This document shows, piece by piece, positions 7,825 to 13,330 of a stretch of 13,330 bases of DNA. Made by a program: the position numbers and the translations under genes. The stretch comes from Balneolales bacterium (GTDB lineage: Bacteria; Bacteroidota; Rhodothermia; Balneolales; Natronogracilivirgulaceae), in assembly GCA_007133995.1 (NCBI GenBank), contig SLLP01000259.1, forward strand, positions 1-13,330, read 5' to 3'. How positions within the stretch are numbered: the first letter of the stretch is position 1; the number at the start of each line of letters is the position of its first letter. Below the pieces are notes generated by a model that saw only the letters and a program-made list of their open reading frames with translations, made no database searches and was not told the origin of the DNA.

Positions 7825-8265
7825 ATGACTATCACCAGATATACCCCGATGAGAACGCCGGACTATCCCTCCGTTCCACGTTCGTTCTCCAACCTGCTGG
7901 ATGACTTCTTCAATGATGTAGTAGCCAGCGATAGCGGGCGTCTGTATGTTCCGAGCATGGATGTTTCCGAAACGGACAGCCACTACCACATTCAGCTTAC
8001 CCTTCCCGGCATGAGAAAGGACGAGATCAATATCGACCTTGAAGATCGCCGTTTGACTATTACAGGTGAGCGAAAGGAAGAGACGGAAGATAAAAACAGA
8101 AAATACCACGTTCGTGAAACGCGTTTAGGGCAGTTCGAGCGTTCAGTGATGTTGCCGAACAACATCAATCAAGACAAGATTGATGCGCGTTTCGAAGACG
8201 GTATTCTGAAGATCGATATCGAAAAGAAACAAAAACAGGTGAACAAGCAGATTAAAGTGAAATAG
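7825..8265 (+). CDS. hsp20: Small heat-shock protein, Hsp20/alpha-crystallin family
   Basis: ATP-independent cytosolic holdase that keeps unfolding proteins soluble for later refolding by DnaK and ClpB, both encoded in this window. It has 146 residues, typical for the family. A short N-terminal arm contains FSNLLDDFF (21-29). The alpha-crystallin domain runs from about 42 to 135, with MDVSETDSHYHIQLTLPGM (45-63), LTITGER (77-83), GQFERSVMLP (102-111) and the conserved GIL of the last strand (126-128). The C-terminal I-x-V oligomerisation motif is Ile143-Lys-Val145. The start at 7825 is fixed by the perfect Shine-Dalgarno. The gene is bounded by its own terminator at 8313-8353 and appears monocistronic. 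No ROSE or four-U RNA thermometer pairing to the ribosome site is evident by eye. Confidence 0.97.
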   Translation: MTITRYTPMRTPDYPSVPRSFSNLLDDFFNDVVASDSGRLYVPSMDVSETDSHYHIQLTLPGMRKDEINIDLEDRRLTITGERKEETEDKNRKYHVRETRLGQFERSVMLPNNINQDKIDARFEDGILKIDIEKKQKQVNKQIKVK

Positions 8266-8312
8266 AAGTCAGTGTTCACTGATCACTTCGGATAAAACAA
8301 CGAACTTTGCAG

Positions 8313-8353
8313 AAAACCCGGCGATGGCAGGCAGTGTCAGCGTCGGGTTTTTT
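8313..8353. terminator. Bidirectional terminator between hsp20 and the minus-strand phosphatase gene
   Basis: AAAACCCGGCG (8313-8323) faces CGTCGGGTTTT (8341-8351), a stem with one mismatch, followed by further T on the plus strand and by TTTTC on the minus strand. It sits between two convergent genes and can serve both. Confidence 0.85.
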
Positions 8354-8392
8354 ATAGTGGTGTATTGTTGATGCTGGAGTGATATTGTTGAG

Positions 8393-8432
8393 TTTTGAGG
8401 CGTTGGTGTCTTGAGGCTTTGAGGTCTTGAAG
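8393..8432. repeat. Degenerate octamer tandem repeat
   Basis: Five consecutive octamers on an 8-bp register: TTTTGAGG, CGTTGGTG, TCTTGAGG, CTTTGAGG, TCTTGAAG. Four of the five fit NNTTGARG. It lies between the hsp20 terminator and the 3' end of the minus-strand gene, where it would disturb nothing. It looks like a decayed simple-sequence array. Confidence 0.55.
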
Positions 8433-8485
8433 AATCGGCGAGCCGCCAAGCGTTAATGATTACCGATAATGGATCACCAAGTTAC

Positions 8486-9115
8486 TCACAAGCGCCTGAA
8501 GACCCTGGTAATCTCCCGACCAATATTCACTGCTGTATTCAGATATTCCTGCTGTTCTTTTCCGGTGCCGTCGAATACTTTTGGATCTTCGTAGGTCAGC
8601 GGAATTCTCGATTTCGCACCGGGTACAAGCGGACAGTTCTGATCGGCATCCGAGCAGGTCATGACGGCAATGAAGGGCATGTCTGCCGGCAGTGCCTGCT
8701 CAAACCGCTTGGAAAAGCAGATAAGGGCCGGCAAACCGGTTCCGACAGAAATCTCATAGTGAGGATTTATATGATCCGGCTTCTGATCTGAAGGGGAAAT
8801 ACGGAACCCCAGGGTTCGCATGGCACGCACGGCATTGGGATGAAATGCAGTGGCTTCGGTGCCACCGGAAAAAGCTTTTACATGAGGTATCTGGAATGCA
8901 ACTGCAGCTGTATGTGCCCAAATCTGAGCCATCTGACTTCTCCGGGAGTTGTGAGTGCAGATGAAATTAAGTCTGACCGCTTCTCGTGTCTTTTGCTCAA
9001 TGCGAATGGCATGAACGAGTGAATCCAGAATCGATAGGCGGGGTGCCGGTATACGATTCTCCTCCTCGACGAGTTGATCGATAAGCTGGTCAAGTACGGG
9101 CTCCATGTGTGCCAT
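8486..9115 (-). CDS. Low-molecular-weight tyrosine phosphatase / ArsC-like protein
   Basis: The 209-residue protein has an N-terminal helical extension of about 45 residues and then the LMW-PTP fold. The phosphate loop is CTHNSRRS (53-60), giving Cys53-X5-Arg59. A pair Cys154-X6-Cys161 (CSDADQNC) and YEDPK (175-179, Asp177 as likely general acid) follow. The Cys plus C-X6-C pattern matches the three redox cysteines of thioredoxin-coupled arsenate reductases (Cys10, Cys82 and Cys89 in the S. aureus and B. subtilis enzymes). Arsenate reduction is therefore possible, though no arsenic transporter or ArsR gene is nearby. Bacteroidota carry close relatives annotated simply as protein-tyrosine-phosphatase. 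The ATG at 9113-9115 is the first in frame; a second ATG three codons on (9104-9106) is an alternative, and neither has a clear Shine-Dalgarno. It is the only minus-strand gene here, convergent with hsp20 and divergent from htrA. Confidence 0.9.
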   Translation of the reverse strand: MAHMEPVLDQLIDQLVEEENRIPAPRLSILDSLVHAIRIEQKTREAVRLNFICTHNSRRSQMAQIWAHTAAVAFQIPHVKAFSGGTEATAFHPNAVRAMRTLGFRISPSDQKPDHINPHYEISVGTGLPALICFSKRFEQALPADMPFIAVMTCSDADQNCPLVPGAKSRIPLTYEDPKVFDGTGKEQQEYLNTAVNIGREITRVFRRL

Positions 9116-9212
9116 GATATGTCGGGCAATTGTGATTGTAATTTTCAGTGATAATCAGGCTTTTTCCCTTGCAGCAATTCCAAGATACTTCAATTGGTCT
9201 AACAATAAAATC

Positions 9213-9248
9213 ATGCAACAGGTAGTTTTAAAATGCAACGATGCAACA
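9213..9248. promoter_or_regulatory. ATGCAAC direct repeats in the htrA-phosphatase divergent region
   Basis: ATGCAACA (9213-9220), ATGCAACG (9233-9240) and ATGCAACA (9241-9248) lie in the same orientation, spaced 20 and 8 bp. They are in the 172-bp region between two divergent genes, 40-75 bp before the htrA start. They may be binding sites for a regulator or remnants of slippage. Confidence 0.4.
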
Positions 9249-9276
9249 ACGTAATATCAACCAAATTCAATGTTCC

Positions 9277-9281
9277 AGGAG
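9277..9281 (+). promoter_or_regulatory. Shine-Dalgarno that decides the htrA start
   Basis: AGGAG lies six bases before the ATG at 9288, choosing this start over the in-frame ATG at 9270, which would include the ribosome site in its own coding sequence. Confidence 0.8.
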
Positions 9282-9287
9282 CTTAGC

Positions 9288-10814
9288 ATGAAAAGTCATT
9301 ATTCAAAATTTGCAACGGCACTGACTGTCGTACTGGTTTTTCTGATTATACGGTTTCCAATGGGCACGGGTATCTCAGCTGATACGCCCTATGATTACCG
9401 GTCGGATGTCAGTGAAACGCCCACAGAACTGAAGGAAGAATCGTCGGATCTGCTTATGCGTTTCAACAGTGCCCTGGTTAATCTCTCCGATGTCACCAAA
9501 CCAACGGTCGTTATGGTTTCCACGGAACGCACGGTAACACGCAGATCAGGTGGATCCATGTTTGATTTTTTTGCTCCTTTCCGGGACGACTCGTTTTTTC
9601 GTGATCATCCCTTTTTTCGTGACCGTGGACCGCAAGAGCGCGAATTCCAGCAGCGCGGGCTTGGATCGGGCGTGATCGTTTCAGCTGACGGATATATCCT
9701 TACCAATCATCATGTCATTAACCAGGTGGATACCATCACGGTGACATTGATCAACGAGAAGGTGCTTCCGGCCACTGTGGTTGGCTCCGATCCCAGCACC
9801 GATATAGCAGTATTGAAAGTGGATGCTGAGAATCTTCCGTACATGCGGTTTGGCGATAGTGATGAACTTCATGTAGGTGAAATGGTGCTCGCGATCGGAA
9901 GCCCGCTTGGAGCGGCATTGGCCCATACCGTAACGCAGGGTATTGTAAGCGCCAAGGGGCGATCGGACCTCAATATTCTGGGTGGACAAGGGTATGAGAA
10001 TTTCATTCAAACCGATGCAGCTATCAACCGTGGAAATTCTGGCGGACCCCTGGTTAACATGCGCGGTGAGCTGGTAGGAATTAATACAGCCATTGCTTCA
10101 CAGTCCGGTGGATTCCAGGGAATCGGATTCGCCATCCCCAGCAATATGGCTCATAACGTGATGCAGTCCATCATCGAAAAAGGCCGTGTTATTCGTGGGT
10201 TTGTAGGGATTTCGTTCCAGCCGATTGATGAAAGTCTGGCGCGTGCACTTGACCTTCCCCGGGCGCAAGGTATTATTGTAACCGAAGTGGTGGAAGATTC
10301 CCCGGCGAGCGAGGCGGGTATACGGACCGAGGATGTGATTGTGAAATTCAATGGACGTAATATTCAATCCCCCTCCGACTTTCGACGAAGAGTTGCTGAG
10401 ATGACGCCAGGAACCGAAGTGACACTCTCTCTTATCCGGAACGGAGAAGAGAAGGATGTGAATGTCACTCTCGGTGAATTTCCTAGCGATGAAATAGCCT
10501 CGGCCGATCAGGAGACGATTCGGGATATTATCGGTTTTTCAGTTACTGAGCTGACAGCAGAACTGAAAGAGCGACTCAGAATTCGTCCGAATGTTGAAGG
10601 TGTGATTGTTGAGGAGATTGATCGAAACAGCTCGGCAGCTCAGAACGGATTGCGCCAGGGTGATGTCATTCTATCGCTCAACCGGCGACCTGTCACCTCT
10701 GTTTCCGAGTTTAACGAGGGCATTTCGCTCCTGGACCCGGGTGATGTTGTTCTGCTTCAGATACTCAGAGGAAACAACCGGTTCTTTATTGCATTTGAGC
10801 CGCAAAGCTCCTGA
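9288..10814 (+). CDS. htrA: Periplasmic serine protease of the DegP/HtrA family (two PDZ domains)
   Basis: Envelope quality-control protease that cuts or holds misfolded proteins outside the cytoplasm. With the ATG at 9288 it has 508 residues and an N-terminal hydrophobic segment (about 9-22, ALTVVLVFLII) acting as signal peptide or anchor. The trypsin-like domain covers about 60-295 with the catalytic triad His142 (TNHHVI), Asp172 (TDIAVLKVD) and Ser251 (RGNSGGP). PDZ1 spans about 303-400, with RGFVGISF as carboxylate-binding start. PDZ2 spans about 415-505 and begins more divergently (DIIGFSVTEL). Between strand 1 and the catalytic core, residues 91-113 form a Phe- and Arg/Asp-rich loop with FFRD repeated at 103-106 and 109-112, at the position of the DegP LA loop, which controls oligomer assembly. 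It has its own Shine-Dalgarno and terminator, so it is likely monocistronic. Two PDZ domains fit DegP/DegQ rather than DegS. Confidence 0.96.
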   Translation: MKSHYSKFATALTVVLVFLIIRFPMGTGISADTPYDYRSDVSETPTELKEESSDLLMRFNSALVNLSDVTKPTVVMVSTERTVTRRSGGSMFDFFAPFRDDSFFRDHPFFRDRGPQEREFQQRGLGSGVIVSADGYILTNHHVINQVDTITVTLINEKVLPATVVGSDPSTDIAVLKVDAENLPYMRFGDSDELHVGEMVLAIGSPLGAALAHTVTQGIVSAKGRSDLNILGGQGYENFIQTDAAINRGNSGGPLVNMRGELVGINTAIASQSGGFQGIGFAIPSNMAHNVMQSIIEKGRVIRGFVGISFQPIDESLARALDLPRAQGIIVTEVVEDSPASEAGIRTEDVIVKFNGRNIQSPSDFRRRVAEMTPGTEVTLSLIRNGEEKDVNVTLGEFPSDEIASADQETIRDIIGFSVTELTAELKERLRIRPNVEGVIVEEIDRNSSAAQNGLRQGDVILSLNRRPVTSVSEFNEGISLLDPGDVVLLQILRGNNRFFIAFEPQSS

Positions 10815-10859
10815 TAAAAGAATCAACAACTGTTAGCCAGTCAGCTGTAAAGTTGCAAT

Positions 10860-10896
10860 AAAAAAGCTTCTGTCTGATAAAGGCAGAAGCTTTTTT
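10860..10896. terminator. Strong terminator after htrA
   Basis: AAAAAAGCTTCTG (10860-10872) and CAGAAGCTTTTTT (10884-10896) form a perfect 13-bp inverted repeat around an 11-base loop, ending in a T run. It lies 45 bp after the htrA stop. Its A run on the left arm makes it potentially active in both directions. Confidence 0.93.
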
Positions 10897-10939
10897 ATGA
10901 AATGGACTAAAATTTAAAAATGGCAGGGTTTTTGCACTA

Positions 10940-10950
10940 TTATATCTTTG
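10940..10950 (+). promoter_or_regulatory. Candidate Bacteroidota-type -7 promoter element for cbpA
   Basis: TTATATCTTTG contains TATCTTTG, a full match to the Bacteroidota -7 consensus TAnnTTTG, about 97 bp before the cbpA ATG and downstream of the htrA terminator. The -33 TTG is not at the usual distance, so strength is uncertain. The first ten bases recur before the DAHP synthase (6061-6070). Confidence 0.5.
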
Positions 10951-10999
10951 AAGACATGCAATTTTGAATAATGCTTAATGGCGTTACATTGAGTCAGTA

Positions 11000-11018
11000 A
11001 TGGTTTAAAATGTGCCAT
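11000..11018. promoter_or_regulatory. Imperfect ATGG...CCAT palindrome in the cbpA leader
   Basis: ATGGTTTAAAATGTGCCAT has ATGG and CCAT arms around 11 bases. Its core TAAAATGTG is identical to the core of the palindrome before clpB at 12110-12127, and both have GG on the left and CC on the right. It lies 28 bp before the cbpA start, in the leader if the 10943 promoter is used. Confidence 0.35.
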
Positions 11019-11046
11019 ATTGTCATATAATTGGCTGAAATGCGAT

Positions 11047-12039
11047 ATGAATTATAAGGACTACTACAGTACCCTCGGTGTTAAAAAAGGAGCTTCGAAG
11101 GACGAAATCAAAAAAGCCTATCGAAGACTTGCACGAAAATATCATCCAGATGTGAATCCGGATGACGATACCGCTGTAAAGAAATTCAAGGAGATAAGCG
11201 AGGCGTACGAGGTGCTGGGTAATGAAGAAAACCGGAAGCTCTATGATCAGCTGGGATCCGATTGGAAGAGGTACAAACAGACCGCCGGACAGGGCGGTGA
11301 TTTCAACTGGCAGCAATGGGCGCAGAACCAGGGTGCCCGCGGCCGGCGGCAGGCACATTCTCAATCCACGGAAGATTTCTTTGGCGGTGGAGAATTTTCC
11401 GACTTTTTTGAGCAGATATTTGGCGGTGGTATAAACAGAGGTCAATTCCGGCAACGCCGGGGTCGGGGAGGTGCAGAATTTCAGGATCATCCGTTCGGTT
11501 ATGAAACCCGGTCTGCATCACAAAAAGGAAAGGACATTCATGCCGAGCTCGAGATAACACTTGAGGAAGCCTACAGCGGCACGGAAAAGTCGGTCAGGGT
11601 AAACAGAAATCAAATGAAGGTCAAGATTCCGAAAGGAATATATGATGGCCGCCGACTGAAACTCAAGGGACGTGGGCACAGCGGTCTGCACGGCGGAGAA
11701 TCAGGTGATCTCTACATCAAAGTAAACATCAAGCCTCATGATGTTTTCACACGTGAGGATGACAATTTGTACACAACAGCTGAAACAACTCTCTACCAGG
11801 CAATTCTGGGAGGAGTAATCAGTGTTCCAACAATGACCGGCAATGTCAAGATCAAGGTCCCGCCGGAATCGCAACCCGGCAAGGTGATGCGTCTTGCAGG
11901 CTATGGAATGCCGGTATTTCAATCTGAGAACAGAAAGGGAGACCTTTTTGTAACTCTGCAGGTGGTGCTGCCTGAGAAGCTGACGGAGAAGGAGAAGAAG
12001 CTGTTCCGCGAACTGGCAGAGTTTCGCAACGAAAAATAA
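11047..12039 (+). CDS. cbpA: DnaJ-family co-chaperone without zinc finger (CbpA type)
   Basis: J-protein that stimulates DnaK ATPase and delivers substrate; CbpA relatives can also bind curved DNA. The frame is open from a TTG at 11020, but the ATG at 11047 gives the canonical start MNYKDYYSTLGV and 330 residues. The J domain covers 4-70 with the HPD motif at 33-35. A Gly/Phe-rich and then Gly/Arg-rich linker runs from about 80 to 145 (DFFGGGEFSDFFEQIFGGG at 110-128). There are no CxxCxGxG repeats, so it is class B rather than true DnaJ. The C-terminal domains I (about 161-235) and II (about 239-308) carry KVKIPKGIYDGRRLKLKGRG (191-210) and GDLFVTLQVVLPEKL (298-312). No CbpM modulator gene is adjacent. 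It sits between htrA and clpB, each apparently separately transcribed. Confidence 0.95.
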   Translation: MNYKDYYSTLGVKKGASKDEIKKAYRRLARKYHPDVNPDDDTAVKKFKEISEAYEVLGNEENRKLYDQLGSDWKRYKQTAGQGGDFNWQQWAQNQGARGRRQAHSQSTEDFFGGGEFSDFFEQIFGGGINRGQFRQRRGRGGAEFQDHPFGYETRSASQKGKDIHAELEITLEEAYSGTEKSVRVNRNQMKVKIPKGIYDGRRLKLKGRGHSGLHGGESGDLYIKVNIKPHDVFTREDDNLYTTAETTLYQAILGGVISVPTMTGNVKIKVPPESQPGKVMRLAGYGMPVFQSENRKGDLFVTLQVVLPEKLTEKEKKLFRELAEFRNEK

Positions 12040-12053
12040 TTTCTCGTTGCGAA
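12023..12053. other. Perfect stem-loop straddling the cbpA stop codon
   Basis: TTCGCAACGA (12023-12032) is the exact complement of TCGTTGCGAA (12044-12053), separated by an A/T-rich loop of 11 bases that contains the TAA stop. The left arm encodes the last residues. No T run follows (GGGTTTAATG), so it may be a weak terminator, a Rho-related 3' end or an mRNA-protecting structure. Confidence 0.6.
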
Positions 12054-12109
12054 GGGTTTAATGCACCTGGTGTTTTTGCAAGCGGAATAGTGTATGCGGG
12101 ATGTTGTGG

Positions 12110-12127
12110 CCGGTAAAATGTGACCGG
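12110..12127. promoter_or_regulatory. GGT-N8-ACC palindrome 1 upstream of clpB
   Basis: CCGGTAAAATGTGACCGG has five-base arms around eight bases. Its 14-base core GGTAAAATGTGACC matches the second palindrome (12152-12169) at 11 of 14 positions, and the centres are exactly 42 bp apart, about four helical turns. Candidate operator pair; the regulator is unknown. Confidence 0.45.
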
Positions 12128-12151
12128 TATCTTATGACCGCTATGCGATAA

Positions 12152-12169
12152 ATGGTATGATGTAACCAT
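12152..12169. promoter_or_regulatory. GGT-N8-ACC palindrome 2 upstream of clpB
   Basis: ATGGTATGATGTAACCAT has five-base arms around eight bases, the same layout as the copy at 12110-12127. It ends 119 bp before the clpB ATG. No CIRCE-like element is seen in this 249-bp cbpA-clpB gap, and no clear promoter could be chosen by eye. Confidence 0.45.
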
Positions 12170-12288
12170 AATGTCTGCCATTACGTCAGAGTTCACTGCT
12201 GCCAAAATTGTGGTACGATATTCGCACTAATTCAGAACAAAGAAACCGTTTGAAAACAGCGAAAAGTACTCGCAGAAAAAAGAAAATC

Positions 12289-13330
12289 ATGAATCTCAAT
12301 AAATTCACATTAAAGGCACAGGAGGCGGTCCAGGCGGCTTTGGAATCGGCGGCAGAACGCGGCCACCAGGCACTGGAGCCTGTCCACCTGATGCAGGCGC
12401 TTATTGCTGACGCGTCCAACATAACCGTAACCATTCTCAAGAAAATAGGTATTTCTATAAGTGAACTGGAGACCGGCCTGGAGGAAATACTCAAAAAGAC
12501 ACCGGTAGTAAAAGGAGCGACGGTATCCGGACAGTATCTTTCGAACGATACGAAGGTGTTGTTTGACAAGGCCTCCAAATCGGCTTCGGAATTCGGCGAC
12601 GAATACATCAGCTCAGAACATTTGCTCATCGCTCTGATCAGTGCAGGTGGTGAAGTGGCCAGACTTCTGAAGGAATTGGGTGTCAAGCGGGACGATGTGA
12701 TGAATATCCTTCAGGATGTGCGTGGCAGCCAGAAAGTGGACGACCCCAATGCCGAGGGACGATATCAGGCCCTGAAGAAATATGCCCGCGATTTGAACGA
12801 GCTGGCCGAAAAGAACAAGCTGGATCCGGTGATCGGCCGGGACCAGGAGATTCGCCGCGTCATGCAGATCCTCACGCGTCGGACCAAAAACAACCCGGTG
12901 TTGGTGGGCGAGCCCGGGGTTGGAAAAACGGCGATTGCAGAAGGGTTGGCACTGCGCATCATGCAGGGCGATGTGCCAGAGGGGCTCAAATCCAAGCGGG
13001 TGATCGCTTTGGATATGGGTGCGCTGGTGGCCGGTGCAAAGTACCGCGGTGAATTCGAGGAGCGGCTAAAGGCCGTTGTCAAGGAAGTGATCGATGCCGA
13101 AGGCGAAATCATCCTGTTTATTGATGAGATACATACGCTCGTGGGTGCCGGAGCGACAGAGGGTGCGATGGATGCGGCAAACATCCTCAAGCCCAGTCTC
13201 GCCAGGGGCGAACTGCGGGCAATTGGCGCGACGACACTTACCGAATACCGCAAATTTGTCGAAAAGGACAAGGCCCTGGAGCGCAGGCTTCAGACCGTAT
13301 ATGTCGGGGAGCCGTCGGTGGAAGATACCA
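12289..13330 (+). CDS. clpB: ATP-dependent disaggregase ClpB, 3' end missing
   Basis: Hexameric AAA+ chaperone that, with DnaK and a J-protein, pulls polypeptides out of aggregates. The frame is open from the ATG at 12289 to the window edge, 347 complete codons, about 40% of the roughly 860 residues usual for ClpB. The N-terminal Clp repeat domain covers 1-145 (NKFTLKAQEAV at 4-14, and the second repeat with YISSEHLLIAL at 106-116). The first AAA+ domain follows: GRDQEIRRVMQILTRRTKNNP (183-203), Walker A GEPGVGKT (207-214), pore loop AKYRGEFEERL (250-260), Walker B IILFIDE (274-280), GAMDAANILKP (292-302), and the arginine-finger region ALERR (329-333). The coiled-coil M domain and second AAA+ domain that would separate ClpB from ClpA/ClpC lie beyond the edge, so the ClpB call rests on the closeness of this half. 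The ATG has no clear Shine-Dalgarno; a TTG at 12250 could add 13 basic residues but does not resemble the family. Confidence 0.93.
   Translation, partial: MNLNKFTLKAQEAVQAALESAAERGHQALEPVHLMQALIADASNITVTILKKIGISISELETGLEEILKKTPVVKGATVSGQYLSNDTKVLFDKASKSASEFGDEYISSEHLLIALISAGGEVARLLKELGVKRDDVMNILQDVRGSQKVDDPNAEGRYQALKKYARDLNELAEKNKLDPVIGRDQEIRRVMQILTRRTKNNPVLVGEPGVGKTAIAEGLALRIMQGDVPEGLKSKRVIALDMGALVAGAKYRGEFEERLKAVVKEVIDAEGEIILFIDEIHTLVGAGATEGAMDAANILKPSLARGELRAIGATTLTEYRKFVEKDKALERRLQTVYVGEPSVEDT

Noticed and set aside
7719..7904. 61-codon plus-strand frame just before and overlapping hsp20
   Set aside because: It runs out of frame through the hsp20 ribosome site and N-terminus, has no Shine-Dalgarno or recognisable features, and its end is dictated by the hsp20 sequence.
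12765..13271. 168-codon minus-strand frame inside clpB
   Set aside because: Opposite strand of the conserved AAA+ domain; Ser/Arg/Ala-rich shadow composition.

Overview
The window looks like chromosomal housekeeping DNA from a bacterium of the Fibrobacterota-Chlorobiota-Bacteroidota group. A Balneolota/Rhodothermota-type member fits best. This is an inference from gene content and style: a plant-type (class II) DAHP synthase, an AroA with a Chlorobi/Balneola-like N-terminus, a Bacteroidota-type low-molecular-weight phosphatase, mostly weak Shine-Dalgarno sites, and TATCTTTG-like -7 elements. I see no rRNA, tRNA, CRISPR array, insertion sequence or phage gene.

Layout. Positions 1-2543 hold the 3' part of a very long TPR-repeat protein, followed after 17 bp by aroA (2561-3850). 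dnaK (4002-5948) follows a 151-bp intergenic region and ends at a strong two-tier terminator. A class II DAHP synthase (6212-7561) comes next, then a small heat-shock protein (7825-8265) with an unusually perfect ribosome binding site and a bidirectional terminator. On the minus strand, 8486-9115 encodes a phosphatase/ArsC-like protein that keeps the three cysteines of thioredoxin-coupled arsenate reductases. It is divergent from htrA (9288-10814), a secreted serine protease with two PDZ domains and its own terminator. A zinc-finger-less DnaJ (CbpA type, 11047-12039) follows. The 5' 40% or so of clpB (12289 to the window end) closes the window and lacks its stop codon here.

How the genes fit together. 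Five genes (dnaK, hsp20, htrA, cbpA, clpB) form a proteostasis neighbourhood: holdase, Hsp70, J-protein, disaggregase and envelope protease. They are interleaved with two shikimate-pathway genes, DAHP synthase (first step) and AroA (sixth step). The chaperone genes appear to be separate transcription units with their own leaders and terminators. grpE, groES/groEL and hrcA are not in the window, and no CIRCE operator (TTAGCACTC-N9-GAGTGCTAA) is visible upstream of dnaK or cbpA, so control is probably by another route.

The coding genes are ordinary and I do not see a new multi-gene system. The most interesting material is in the intergenic regions. A 14-bp word is repeated exactly about 150 bp upstream of both dnaK and the DAHP synthase. 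Two related GGT-N8-ACC palindromes lie exactly 42 bp apart in front of clpB, and one of them shares a nine-base core with the cbpA leader. There is also a GTGAC-N8-GTCAC palindrome before the DAHP synthase, a nested hairpin between the DAHP synthase and hsp20, ATGCAAC direct repeats before htrA, and a degenerate octamer array after hsp20.
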